The translations under genes and the position numbers were made by a program. From Variovorax sp. OK212 (lineage in GTDB: Bacteria; Pseudomonadota; Gammaproteobacteria; Burkholderiales; Burkholderiaceae_C), in NCBI RefSeq assembly GCF_900112425.1, contig NZ_FOLP01000018.1, forward strand, positions 1 through 64,000: a stretch of 64,000 nt of DNA. Reading direction: 5' to 3'. Positions 18,176-25,684 of the stretch are shown piece after piece (the first letter of the stretch is position 1; each line of letters opens with the position of its first letter). The notes beneath the pieces are model-generated. The model was not told the origin of the DNA and made no database searches. It was given only the letters and a program-made list of their open reading frames with translations.

Positions 18176-18892
18176 TCAGTGCAGCTGCCCGCCGGTCTCG
18201 GCCACGTCGCGCGTCACCGCGAGCGCGGTGGCCACGGTGATGCGCAAGGCGTTGACCAGCATGTCGAGCGACATGCTCGGCGCGCCCGGAAAGCGCGCCG
18301 CCTGCGCGGGCAGGTAGGGAATGTGGATGAAGCCGCCGCGCACGCTGTTCATGCCGTTCATGCCGCTTCCGCCCTTCTTGTCGTTCGCGGGCTGCGTCGC
18401 GATGCGGTGCATCAGCCCGTAGAAGATGTGGTTGCACACGAAGGTGCCCGCGCTGTTCGACACCGAGGCCGGCACGCCGGCCGCGCGCAGCTCGCGCACG
18501 ATGGCCTTGATCGGCAGGCTCGAGAAGTAGGCGGCGGGCGCGCCGGGCACCACGGGCACGTCGATGGGCTGGCGGTCGTTGTTGTCGGGCACGCGCGCGT
18601 CGTCGACGTTGATGGCGACGCGCTCCGGCGTGAACTCCGCGCGGCCGCCGGCCTGGCCGATGCACAGCACCAGTTGCGGCTGCAGCTCGTCCATCGCGCG
18701 GTTCAGCGCGTCGATGGCATCGCCGAAGACGCAGGGCACCAGCCGCGCATGCACCGTCGCGCGGCCGGCCTTCCAGCCGTCGAGCGTGCGCACCGCTTCC
18801 CACGAGGGGTTGAGGGCTTCCTGCTCGAAGGGCTCGAAGCCCGTCAGCAGGACGTTGACCGGCTTGACCCGATGGACCCGCTTGGTGGCCAC
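18176..18892 (-). CDS. pcp: Pyroglutamyl-peptidase I (C15 family)
   Basis: A 238-residue cysteine peptidase that removes N-terminal pyroglutamate from peptides. The start region VLLTGFEPFEQEALNPSWEAV, the Glu-bearing strand, the nucleophile in VSNSAGTFVCNHIFYGL (Cys) and the His in GGFIHIPYLP are all present. It is somewhat longer than usual because of a Gly/Asn-rich insert around residues 180-197 (DKKGGSGMNGMNSVR). GTG 18892, 16 bp after the pxpA stop, is the likely start; the upstream ATG at 18982 would overlap pxpA by 74 bp. Last gene of the pxpBCA run, whose product it feeds with pyroglutamate. Confidence 0.9.
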   Translation of the reverse strand: MATKRVHRVKPVNVLLTGFEPFEQEALNPSWEAVRTLDGWKAGRATVHARLVPCVFGDAIDALNRAMDELQPQLVLCIGQAGGRAEFTPERVAINVDDARVPDNNDRQPIDVPVVPGAPAAYFSSLPIKAIVRELRAAGVPASVSNSAGTFVCNHIFYGLMHRIATQPANDKKGGSGMNGMNSVRGGFIHIPYLPAQAARFPGAPSMSLDMLVNALRITVATALAVTRDVAETGGQLH

Positions 18893-18908
18893 GGCACCGC
18901 CCGCGCGT

Positions 18909-19649
18909 TCAAGCCATTGCCCGGACGGCAATGCCTTCCTGCTGCAGCCGCTCGCGGATGCGCCGCGCGAAGGCCAGTGCATGCGCGCCGTCGCCGTGCA
19001 GGCACACGCTCTGCGCGTTGACGGCCACGGTGCTGCCGTCGATGGCGGTCACGCGGTGGTCGCGCACCAGCGAGAGGGTCTGCGCGATCGATTGCTCTTC
19101 GGTCTCGATCAGCGCGCCCGGCTGGCTGCGCGGCACCAGGCTGCCGTCGGGCATGTAGCCGCGGTCGGCGAACACTTCTTCCACCGGCACGAGGCCGGCG
19201 CGGCGGGCCGCGTCGATCATGTGGCTGCCCGCGAGGCCGAAGAACTTGAGCGAGGGGTCGAAGCGGCGCACGGCTTCGCACAGCGCCTCGGCCAGCTCGG
19301 GTTCCTTCACGGCCTGGTTGTAGAGCTGGCCGTGTGCCTTCACGTGCGACAGCTTGCCGCCCTCGGCCTTCACGATGGCCGCGAGCGCGCCCACCTGGTA
19401 GAGCACGTTGGCCACGATCTCCTCGGGCGGCAGGTGCATGGTGCTGCGCCCGAAGTTCTCGCGGTCCGGAAAGCTCGGGTGCGCGCCGATGGCCACGCCG
19501 TTCTTCAGGGCCCAGCGCACGCACTGCTGCATGGTCTTGGCGTCGCCGGCGTGCCAGCCGCAGGCGATGTTGGCGGAGCTCACCAGCGCGAGCAGCGCTT
19601 CGTCGCTGCCGGCGCCTTCGCCGAGGTCGGCATTGAGGTCGATCTGCAT
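18909..19649 (-). CDS. pxpA: 5-oxoprolinase subunit A (LamB/YcsF family)
   Basis: A 246-residue cytoplasmic subunit of the ATP-dependent 5-oxoprolinase PxpABC, which opens 5-oxoproline to glutamate. It has the family opening MQIDLNADLGEGAGSDEALL, SANIACGWHAGDA and the metal-binding-like HPSFPDRENFGR. AAGGA precedes ATG 19649. It follows pxpC by 36 bp and is followed by pcp, so four genes linked to pyroglutamate sit in one run. Confidence 0.95.
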   Translation of the reverse strand: MQIDLNADLGEGAGSDEALLALVSSANIACGWHAGDAKTMQQCVRWALKNGVAIGAHPSFPDRENFGRSTMHLPPEEIVANVLYQVGALAAIVKAEGGKLSHVKAHGQLYNQAVKEPELAEALCEAVRRFDPSLKFFGLAGSHMIDAARRAGLVPVEEVFADRGYMPDGSLVPRSQPGALIETEEQSIAQTLSLVRDHRVTAIDGSTVAVNAQSVCLHGDGAHALAFARRIRERLQQEGIAVRAMA

Positions 19650-19685
19650 GGGGAATGTCCTTCTGGGGGGTCCGTTTTGCAAAGT

Positions 19686-20684
19686 CTATGCCGCACCCGG
19701 CCAGCCTGCAGCGGCCAGGCCTTGCGCCACCTGCGCCAGGTAGCGCTGCTGGTCGGCCCAGGCGTCGAGCGCCTGCGGCGGGTCGACCTGCACCAGCCGC
19801 AGCTTGCCGTTGAGCGGCGCCTGCGCCAGCTTCCACAGGTCGGCGCGAATCACCACGCCGATGCGCGGGTAGCCGCCGGTGGTCTGCGCGTCGCCCATCA
19901 GGATGATCGGCTGGCCCGACGGCGGCACCTGGATCGTGCCCGGGATCACGCCCGAGGACAGCATGTCGCCCGCGCGCTTGCGCTTGAGCTCGGCGCCCGC
20001 GAGGCGGCTGCCCATGCGGTTGCTTTGCGGCGTGATGCGCCAGCGCTCGCCCCACAGCTGGTCGCGCGCGGCCAGCGTGAACAGTTCGAACTCGGGCCCG
20101 GGCAGCACGCGCAGCGCGATGGCGCCGTCGTCCTGCGGCGTGCCCCAGTCGGGGCCGCGCAGGCCGAAGGCACGGCGAGCGCGTTGCGCGGCACCGAGGC
20201 GCGAGGCGCCCAGCGCCAGCCGGTCGCCCTTGCGCAGCGCGCGGCCTTCGAGGCCGCCGAAGCCGGCCTTGAGGTCGGTGCTGCGCGAGCCGAGCACCTG
20301 CGGCACGTCGATGCCGCCCGCCACCGCGAGCCAGCTTCGCAGGCCGGTCTTCTTCACGCCCGGCGCGTTGGCGCCCGAGAGCTTCAGGGTCTGGCCGGCC
20401 GCGACCGGCACGCTCCAGCAGGGCCACAGCGGCACGCCGTCGAGGCTGGCGGAAAAGTCGTCGCCCGTGAGCGCGATGCGGGTGTCGGTCTCGAACTGCA
20501 GTTCGCAGCCGCCCATGGTGAGCTCCAGGCCCGCGGCGCCGTCGGCATTGCCGGCGAGCCGGTTGGCCAGCGTGAGCGAGAGCACGTCGAGCGCGCCGCC
20601 GGGGCAGATGCCCAGCTGGCGATGGCCGTGGCGGCCCAGGTCTTGCACCGAGGCGAGCACGCCGGGTTTGCGGATGGCGATCAT
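19686..20684 (-). CDS. pxpC: 5-oxoprolinase subunit C (biotin-dependent carboxyltransferase-like)
   Basis: A 332-residue subunit of the PxpABC 5-oxoprolinase, of the KipA/allophanate-hydrolase-subunit-2 fold. Typical blocks are RKPGVLASVQDLGRHGHRQLG, the late SSGVIPGTIQVPPSGQPIILM and the DAQTTGGYPRIGVV stretch. It should work with PxpB as a heteromer while PxpA supplies the other half reaction. The ATG overlaps the pxpB stop by 4 bp. Older annotations call such proteins urea carboxylase or allophanate hydrolase; the neighbours support oxoprolinase. Confidence 0.94.
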   Translation of the reverse strand: MIAIRKPGVLASVQDLGRHGHRQLGICPGGALDVLSLTLANRLAGNADGAAGLELTMGGCELQFETDTRIALTGDDFSASLDGVPLWPCWSVPVAAGQTLKLSGANAPGVKKTGLRSWLAVAGGIDVPQVLGSRSTDLKAGFGGLEGRALRKGDRLALGASRLGAAQRARRAFGLRGPDWGTPQDDGAIALRVLPGPEFELFTLAARDQLWGERWRITPQSNRMGSRLAGAELKRKRAGDMLSSGVIPGTIQVPPSGQPIILMGDAQTTGGYPRIGVVIRADLWKLAQAPLNGKLRLVQVDPPQALDAWADQQRYLAQVAQGLAAAGWPGAA

Positions 20685-21343
20685 GTATGCACGCTTTCGG
20701 CGACGAAGCGCACACGGTCGCCGGGGCGCAGCAGGGTCGGCGGTTCGGCCGCGGGGTCGAACAGCTCGAGCGAGGTCCGCCCGATCAGCTGCCACCCGCC
20801 CGGCGACACCAGCGGGTAGATGCCGGTCTGCTCGCCGCCGATGCCGACCGAGCGCGCCGGCACCGCGGTGCGCGGCTCGGCGCGGCGCGGCGTGGCCAGC
20901 TCGGGCGGCAGGCCGCCCATGAAGGCGAAGCCCGGCAGGAAGCCGAGCAGGTAGACGATGTAGTCACCGCCGCTGTGGCGCCGCACCACCTCGGCCGGCG
21001 TGAGCCCGGTGTGGGCCGCCACGTCGGCCAGGTCGGGCCCGTGCTCGCCGCCGTAGGCCACCGGGATCTCGACCAGCCGGCCCGAGACCGCGCCGGCGGC
21101 CAGCCTCGGCCAGGCTTCGAGCACGTTCGCGGTGAGCGTGTCGAGGTCGATCGCGGTCGGGTCGAAGGTGAGCGTGAGGTTGTTCATGCCCGGCAGCGTC
21201 TCGCCGACGCCGGGCCATTGACGCGCGTGGTCGGCCAGGGCCCAGATGCGCTGCTGCTGCGCCAGCGTGGCGGGCGCGGGCAGCTCGCACAGCAATGCCG
21301 CGTCGCCCAGCAGATGCAGCCGGGGTGGAGGAGTGCCGCTCAT
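20681..21343 (-). CDS. pxpB: 5-oxoprolinase subunit B (KipI family)
   Basis: A 220-residue partner of PxpC. It shows the KipI/allophanate-hydrolase-subunit-1 signature LLGFLPGFAFMGGLPPELATPRR and the conserved GIGGEQTGIYPLVSPGGWQLIGRT. Its 3' end overlaps pxpC by 4 bp, so the subunits are probably made in equal amounts. It begins 6 bp after the coaD stop, which suggests transcription together with rsmD and coaD. Confidence 0.94.
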   Translation of the reverse strand: MSGTPPPRLHLLGDAALLCELPAPATLAQQQRIWALADHARQWPGVGETLPGMNNLTLTFDPTAIDLDTLTANVLEAWPRLAAGAVSGRLVEIPVAYGGEHGPDLADVAAHTGLTPAEVVRRHSGGDYIVYLLGFLPGFAFMGGLPPELATPRRAEPRTAVPARSVGIGGEQTGIYPLVSPGGWQLIGRTSLELFDPAAEPPTLLRPGDRVRFVAESVHT

Positions 21344-21349
21344 CGCGGC

Positions 21350-21853
21350 TTATTCACGACCGAGGCTGCGGACCTTGGCCGCCAGCTTCTGCTCCACGTT
21401 GGGAGAGACGAACTTGTGGACCTCGCCGCCGAGCATGGCGATCTCGCGCACGAAGGTGCTCGAGATGAACTGGTACTTGTCGCTGGGCGTGAGGAACACG
21501 GTCTCGACGTCGGGCATCAGCGAGCGGTTCATGCCCGCGAGCTGGAACTCGTAGTCGAAGTCGGTCACGGCGCGCAGGCCGCGCACCATGGCCTTGCCGC
21601 CGCGCGCGACGACGAAGTCGCGCAGCAGGCCCGAGAAGCTTTCCACGGTGACCTGGTCGCTGTAGGGCTTCACGGCCTCGCGGGCCATGTCCATGCGTTC
21701 GGAGAGCGTGAAGAGCGCCTTCTTGTGGTGGCCCGCCGCGACGGCGACGATCACCTTGGAGAAGAGCTGGGTTGCGCGCCGCACCACGTCCTCGTGACCG
21801 AGGGTGATGGGGTCGAAGGTGCCGGGGTAAACCGCGATCACGTTGCTGGCCAT
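21350..21853 (-). CDS. coaD: Phosphopantetheine adenylyltransferase
   Basis: A 167-residue cytoplasmic nucleotidyltransferase catalysing the penultimate step of coenzyme A synthesis (4'-phosphopantetheine plus ATP to dephospho-CoA). The nucleotide-binding motif YPGTFDPITLGHED is at residues 8-21 and the ISSTFVRE motif near the C-terminus. Normal length. ATG 21853 directly precedes the first beta strand. It follows rsmD by 43 bp, a pairing common in proteobacteria. Confidence 0.97.
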   Translation of the reverse strand: MASNVIAVYPGTFDPITLGHEDVVRRATQLFSKVIVAVAAGHHKKALFTLSERMDMAREAVKPYSDQVTVESFSGLLRDFVVARGGKAMVRGLRAVTDFDYEFQLAGMNRSLMPDVETVFLTPSDKYQFISSTFVREIAMLGGEVHKFVSPNVEQKLAAKVRSLGRE

Positions 21854-21896
21854 GGTTGCTACTTCCTCATGCTGCCGGTGCGGCTTGTCCGGCGGA

Positions 21897-22583
21897 TTAT
21901 GCAGTCCCATCCGCCGCGGGACGCAGCAGATGGGCGTGGACGGCGCCGGCCTTCAGGTAGCGAAAGCCGGCGAGGCCGAAGGGGGCGAGTTCCTCGTCGC
22001 TCCAGCGGCGCGGCGCCTCCAGGTACACCGAGCCCCCGGCGCGCAGCGCACGGGCGGCCGCGCGCAGGGCGGGCTCGTAGAGCGCGGTGCTTTCGAAGGG
22101 CGGATCGAGGAACACGGCGTCCAGGCTGCCCGCGGCCACGCGCTCGAGCGCGGTGACGCCGTTGCCGCGCTCCACGCGCACGGCCTCGGCCTTGAGCTTG
22201 GCCTTGGCGGCCTGCAGTTGCGCGACCAGCGCGGCGTCCTGCTCGCACAGCAGCACCTGCGCCGCGCCGCGCGAGGCGGCTTCGAGGCCCAGCGCGCCGG
22301 TGCCCGCGAAGGCGTCGACGCAGTGCCAGCCGGGCAGCTCGCCGCCGCCGGCACCGGCCAGGCTCGCGAGCCAGTTGAAGAGGGTTTCGCGCACGCGGTC
22401 GGGCGTGGGGCGCAGGCCGGGCTTGTCGGCCACTGAAAGGCGGGTGCGCTTCCATTCGCCGCCGATGATGCGCACCTCGCTGGGCTTCTTCGGGCCTTGC
22501 GGGCTGACCGGTTTGGCCGACTTGGCCGGCTTGCCTGCTTTGGCGGCGGGAGAACGGGAGGCGGGGGCGGCTTTCTGGGGCAT
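21897..22583 (-). CDS. rsmD: 16S rRNA (guanine(966)-N2)-methyltransferase
   Basis: A 228-residue SAM-dependent enzyme that methylates G966 of 16S rRNA. The SAM-binding motif is VDAFAGTGALGLEA, the catalytic motif is DPPF, and the family opening VRIIGGEWKRTRL follows an extra Lys/Pro/Ala-rich N-terminal tail of about 36 residues. Within the family the tail is variable and may aid RNA binding. Co-oriented with argO upstream (34 bp) and coaD downstream. Confidence 0.95.
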   Translation of the reverse strand: MPQKAAPASRSPAAKAGKPAKSAKPVSPQGPKKPSEVRIIGGEWKRTRLSVADKPGLRPTPDRVRETLFNWLASLAGAGGGELPGWHCVDAFAGTGALGLEAASRGAAQVLLCEQDAALVAQLQAAKAKLKAEAVRVERGNGVTALERVAAGSLDAVFLDPPFESTALYEPALRAAARALRAGGSVYLEAPRRWSDEELAPFGLAGFRYLKAGAVHAHLLRPAADGTA

Positions 22584-22617
22584 GCGGCGAGCTTAACGCC
22601 GCCGCGCGCGAGGGATT

Positions 22618-23280
22618 TCAGAGCCCGGCCAGGGCGCGCTGCGCGAGCAGCGCGGCCAGCACGAGCATGGTGCCGCCGATGAGCGCGTCCAGCATCTGCC
22701 AGGCGCGCGGCCGTGCGAACACCGGCGCGAGCAGGCGCGCACCGAAGCCCAGCGAGGTGAACCACAGCACGCTGGCCGTGGTGGCGCCCGCCACGAACCA
22801 CAGCTTGAGCAGGCCCGCTTGCTGCGCGCCCGCGCTGCCCACGAGCAGCACGGTGTCCAGGTAGACGTGCGGGTTCAACAACGTGAAGCCGGCGGCCTGC
22901 GCCACCACCGCCACGCGCGACAGCGACGCGCCCTGCGCCGCGGCCTGCAGCGCGGCGGGCTGGCGCGCGCGCCACAGCGCCTTCAGCCCGTAGGCGCCGA
23001 GAAAGGCCGCGCCGAGCCCCGCGAGCGCGGTGGCCAGCATCGGCCGTCCGTTCAGCGCCTGCGCCATGCCGGCCACGCCGGCACCGATCAGCACCGCGTC
23101 GCTGGCCGCGCAGAACAGCACCACCGCGCCCACGTGCTCGCGGCGCAAGCCCTGGCGCAGCACATAGGCGTTCTGCGCGCCGATGGCGACGATCAGCACC
23201 AGGCTCATGAAGAGCCCGTTGGCGAAGGCGGTGGAGACATGGGCGAGGTGCGCGAGGTGGGCGAGGTTTTCGGCTTGCAT
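22618..23280 (-). CDS. argO: LysE/ArgO-family amino acid exporter
   Basis: A 220-residue inner-membrane exporter with about six membrane segments. Family motifs are VAIGAQNAYVLRQGLRREHV near the N-terminus and FTLLNPHVYLDTVLLVG in the second half. These match ArgO/LysE exporters of basic amino acids, which relieve high cytoplasmic arginine or lysine. The gene is divergent from an ArgP-type regulator 75 bp away, the standard regulatory pairing. The exact substrate, arginine or lysine, is not settled by sequence. Confidence 0.93.
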   Translation of the reverse strand: MQAENLAHLAHLAHVSTAFANGLFMSLVLIVAIGAQNAYVLRQGLRREHVGAVVLFCAASDAVLIGAGVAGMAQALNGRPMLATALAGLGAAFLGAYGLKALWRARQPAALQAAAQGASLSRVAVVAQAAGFTLLNPHVYLDTVLLVGSAGAQQAGLLKLWFVAGATTASVLWFTSLGFGARLLAPVFARPRAWQMLDALIGGTMLVLAALLAQRALAGL

Positions 23281-23355
23281 GCGTCGAGGATGCCGCCTGC
23301 ACCTGCTTAATTCAAACTAAACTTTCTTAACCCGATTCAGTTTTACTTCATCTCT
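23281..23355. promoter_or_regulatory. Divergent control region, argO / argP
   Basis: This 75-bp gap is AT-rich relative to its surroundings, with TTAATTCAAACTAAAC at 23308-23323 followed by TTTCTTAACC. It should hold both promoters and the ArgP site. TTAA occurs twice about 20 bp apart, as in a LysR half-site pair, but I cannot define the exact operator. Confidence 0.4.
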
Positions 23356-24267
23356 ATGCTCGACTACGCCGCCCTGAACGCCCTCGCCGCCGTGGTGCGC
23401 GAAGGCAGCTTCGAACGCGCCGCGCGCGCACTGCACGTCACGCCCTCGGCCGTGTCCCAGCGCATCAAGCAGCTCGAGGAGCGCACCGGCGGCGCGCTGC
23501 TGGTGCGCGGGCAGCCCTGCGTGGCCACCGAGGCGGGGCTGCAGCTGTGCCGGCACGTGGAGCGCGTGGGCATGCTGGAGCACGAGCTGCGCGACGCCCT
23601 GCCCGCGCTGGGCATGGGCAGCGGCGAGGCCGACGAGCGCGTCACCGTGCGGGTGGCGGTGAACGCCGACAGCCTGGCGACGTGGTTCGTCTCGGCCGCG
23701 GCGGCCTTCGCTGCGCAGGAGCCGGCCGCGCTGCTCGACCTGACCGTGGACGACCAGGACCACACCGCCGAGCGGCTGCGCAGCGGCGCGGTGCTGGCGG
23801 CCGTGACCGCGCTGGCGCAACCGGTGGCGGGGTGCAACAGCGAGGCGCTTGGCACGATGCATTACGTGGCGGCGGCCAGCCCCGCGTTCGTGCGCGCGCA
23901 TTTCGCCAAGGGCGTGGGCGCGCGCACGCTGGCGAGCGCGCCGAGCCTGGTGTTCGACCGCAAGGACCGCCTGCAGGCGCGCTGGGTGCGCCGCATCTGC
24001 CACCGCAACGTGGAGACGCCGCGCCACTGGATTCCGTCGCCCAACGCCTTCGTCGAGGCGGCGTGCAGCGGCATGGGCTGGGGCATGCATCCGGCCAGCA
24101 TGGTGGCCGATGCGATTCGCGAGGGGAAGCTGGTGGCGCTGGTGCCCGGCTCGACGCTGCCGGTGCCGCTCTACTGGCAGCAGGCGCGCGCGTCGCCGCG
24201 CCTGCTCGAGAAACTGGGTGCCGCGGTGCGCGCGGCGGCCGGCCAGGGCGCGCACGCCCTGGCTTGA
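23356..24267 (+). CDS. argP: LysR-family regulator of amino acid export, ArgP/LysG type
   Basis: A 303-residue regulator. The helix-turn-helix is LNALAAVVREGSFERAARALHVTPSAVSQRIKQLEE, the ArgP/IciA/LysG hallmark, and the long co-inducer domain follows. These regulators sense arginine or lysine and activate the divergent exporter gene. ATG 23356 is the first start. The pair argO-argP sits between the M16 peptidase genes and rsmD-coaD, which are more often neighbours in related bacteria. Confidence 0.93.
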   Translation: MLDYAALNALAAVVREGSFERAARALHVTPSAVSQRIKQLEERTGGALLVRGQPCVATEAGLQLCRHVERVGMLEHELRDALPALGMGSGEADERVTVRVAVNADSLATWFVSAAAAFAAQEPAALLDLTVDDQDHTAERLRSGAVLAAVTALAQPVAGCNSEALGTMHYVAAASPAFVRAHFAKGVGARTLASAPSLVFDRKDRLQARWVRRICHRNVETPRHWIPSPNAFVEAACSGMGWGMHPASMVADAIREGKLVALVPGSTLPVPLYWQQARASPRLLEKLGAAVRAAAGQGAHALA

Positions 24268-24278
24268 GCCCAGGGAGA

Positions 24279-25670
24279 TCAGGGCGCCTTGGCCGCGGCC
24301 TTTGCGGCCTTGGCGTCCTTGCCGCCCACCACCACCGTCACCATGCGCTCGGGCTGCAGCTTGCGCTGGAACGCCGCCTTGATGTCGGCCGCCGTGACCG
24401 CGTTCATGCGCGCGGTCCAGGTGTCGAGGTAGTCCAGCGGCAGGTCGTGCCAGGCGATGTTGGCCACGTTGCCGATCAGCTTGCGGTTGCTGTCCAGCAG
24501 CAGCGGGAAGCCGCCGATCACGTTGTCCTTGGCGGCCTTCAGCTCGCTGGCGGTCGGGCCTTCGGCCACGAACCTGGCGAGCACCTCGCGCGACATCTTC
24601 ACGGCGTCCTCGGCCTGGTCGGGCCGGGTCTGGAAGCCGATGCGGAACGCGCCCGCCTCGAGCCCCGGCGCAAAGCCGCTGTAGATGCTGTAGGTCAGGC
24701 CGCGCTTCTCGCGCACCTCGTTCGTCAGGCGCGACACGAAGCCGCCGCCGCCGAGCACGTAGTTGCCCAGCGTGAGCGCGAAGTGGTCCGGGTCCTTGCG
24801 CGGGTAGCCGGGCTGGCCGATGAAGACGTGGGCCTGGGCCGAGTCGAACGGAATGCGCTCGTCCTTGGCCGCCGTGAGCGCGGCCACCGGCGCGATGGCC
24901 GGCAGCGGCGCGCAGCCCTGCCCGGCTTGCGTCGCCGGCAGGCGCGACAGCAGCGCGGTCGCCAGCGTCTCGGCCTCGGCACGCGTGACGGCGCCCACGA
25001 TGCTGAGCTTGGCGCGGCAAGGCACGATGAGCTGCTCGTAGCGCTGGCGCATGCCGGCGGTGTCGATGCGCGCGAGCGTTTCTTCCGTCACCTCCTGGCC
25101 GTAGGGATGCACGCCGTACACCGCCTGCGCGAAGGCGCGGCCCGCGACGGTCGCGGGCTTGGTGTTGGCCTCCTTGATGGCGGCGTTGATGCGTTCGCGC
25201 TCGCGCTGCCACACGTCGTCGGGGAAGGCCGGCTCGCCGATCTCGCGCGAGGCCAGCGTCACGGCCTTGTTCAGCAGCGCCGGGTCGGACAGCGAGCGCA
25301 GCGAGTAGCTGGTGCGGTCGGTGCCGGCGCTCACGTCGAAGCTGGCGCCCAGGTCGGCCCAGGCTTCGCCGAGGGCGTTCTGGTCGAGCGCGGGCTCGCC
25401 GTTCCTGCCGGCGCGCACGCCCTTCTCGACCATGGCCGAGGTGGTGCTCGCCAGGCCGGCCTGCGCGGCCGGGTCGCGGCGGCTGCCGGCGTCGAAGTCA
25501 ACCTGCACATCGACGATCGGCAGCGCATTGGTCGCCACCAGGTAGATCCTGGCGCCGTTGGCCAGCGTCCAGTGCTGGATGGGCAGTGCGGCCTGCGCGC
25601 TGGTCATGCCGAAAAGAGCGGTTGCGCCCGTCAGTACTGCGTACTGCGCTATCTTTTTAAGAGTAAACAT
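24279..25670 (-). CDS. M16-family zinc-peptidase-like protein, non-catalytic partner
   Basis: A 463-residue exported protein of the insulinase/processing-peptidase superfamily. It begins with a signal peptide (MFTLKKIAQYAVLTGATALFG..AQA). The HxxEH zinc site is absent: the matching stretch reads AGLASTTSAMVEKG. It keeps the late R/Y element seen in non-catalytic subunits (REKRGLTYSIYSGF). It follows the catalytic paralogue by 14 bp, so the two probably assemble as a periplasmic heterodimer like mitochondrial MPP. Confidence 0.92.
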   Translation of the reverse strand: MFTLKKIAQYAVLTGATALFGMTSAQAALPIQHWTLANGARIYLVATNALPIVDVQVDFDAGSRRDPAAQAGLASTTSAMVEKGVRAGRNGEPALDQNALGEAWADLGASFDVSAGTDRTSYSLRSLSDPALLNKAVTLASREIGEPAFPDDVWQRERERINAAIKEANTKPATVAGRAFAQAVYGVHPYGQEVTEETLARIDTAGMRQRYEQLIVPCRAKLSIVGAVTRAEAETLATALLSRLPATQAGQGCAPLPAIAPVAALTAAKDERIPFDSAQAHVFIGQPGYPRKDPDHFALTLGNYVLGGGGFVSRLTNEVREKRGLTYSIYSGFAPGLEAGAFRIGFQTRPDQAEDAVKMSREVLARFVAEGPTASELKAAKDNVIGGFPLLLDSNRKLIGNVANIAWHDLPLDYLDTWTARMNAVTAADIKAAFQRKLQPERMVTVVVGGKDAKAAKAAAKAP

Positions 25671-25684
25671 GGAATCCGTACCTT

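Noticed and set aside
18844..20715. Long minus-strand frame of 623 codons over pxpA and pxpC
   Set aside because: Out-of-frame shadow; the translation is a run of Arg/Ala/Gly/Pro and lacks any domain, while pxpA and pxpC frames have clear motifs.
19686..21343. Allophanate hydrolase / urea carboxylase
   Set aside because: The subunit 1/2-like pair occurs with LamB/YcsF and Pcp, which identifies 5-oxoprolinase; no biotin carboxylase gene is present.
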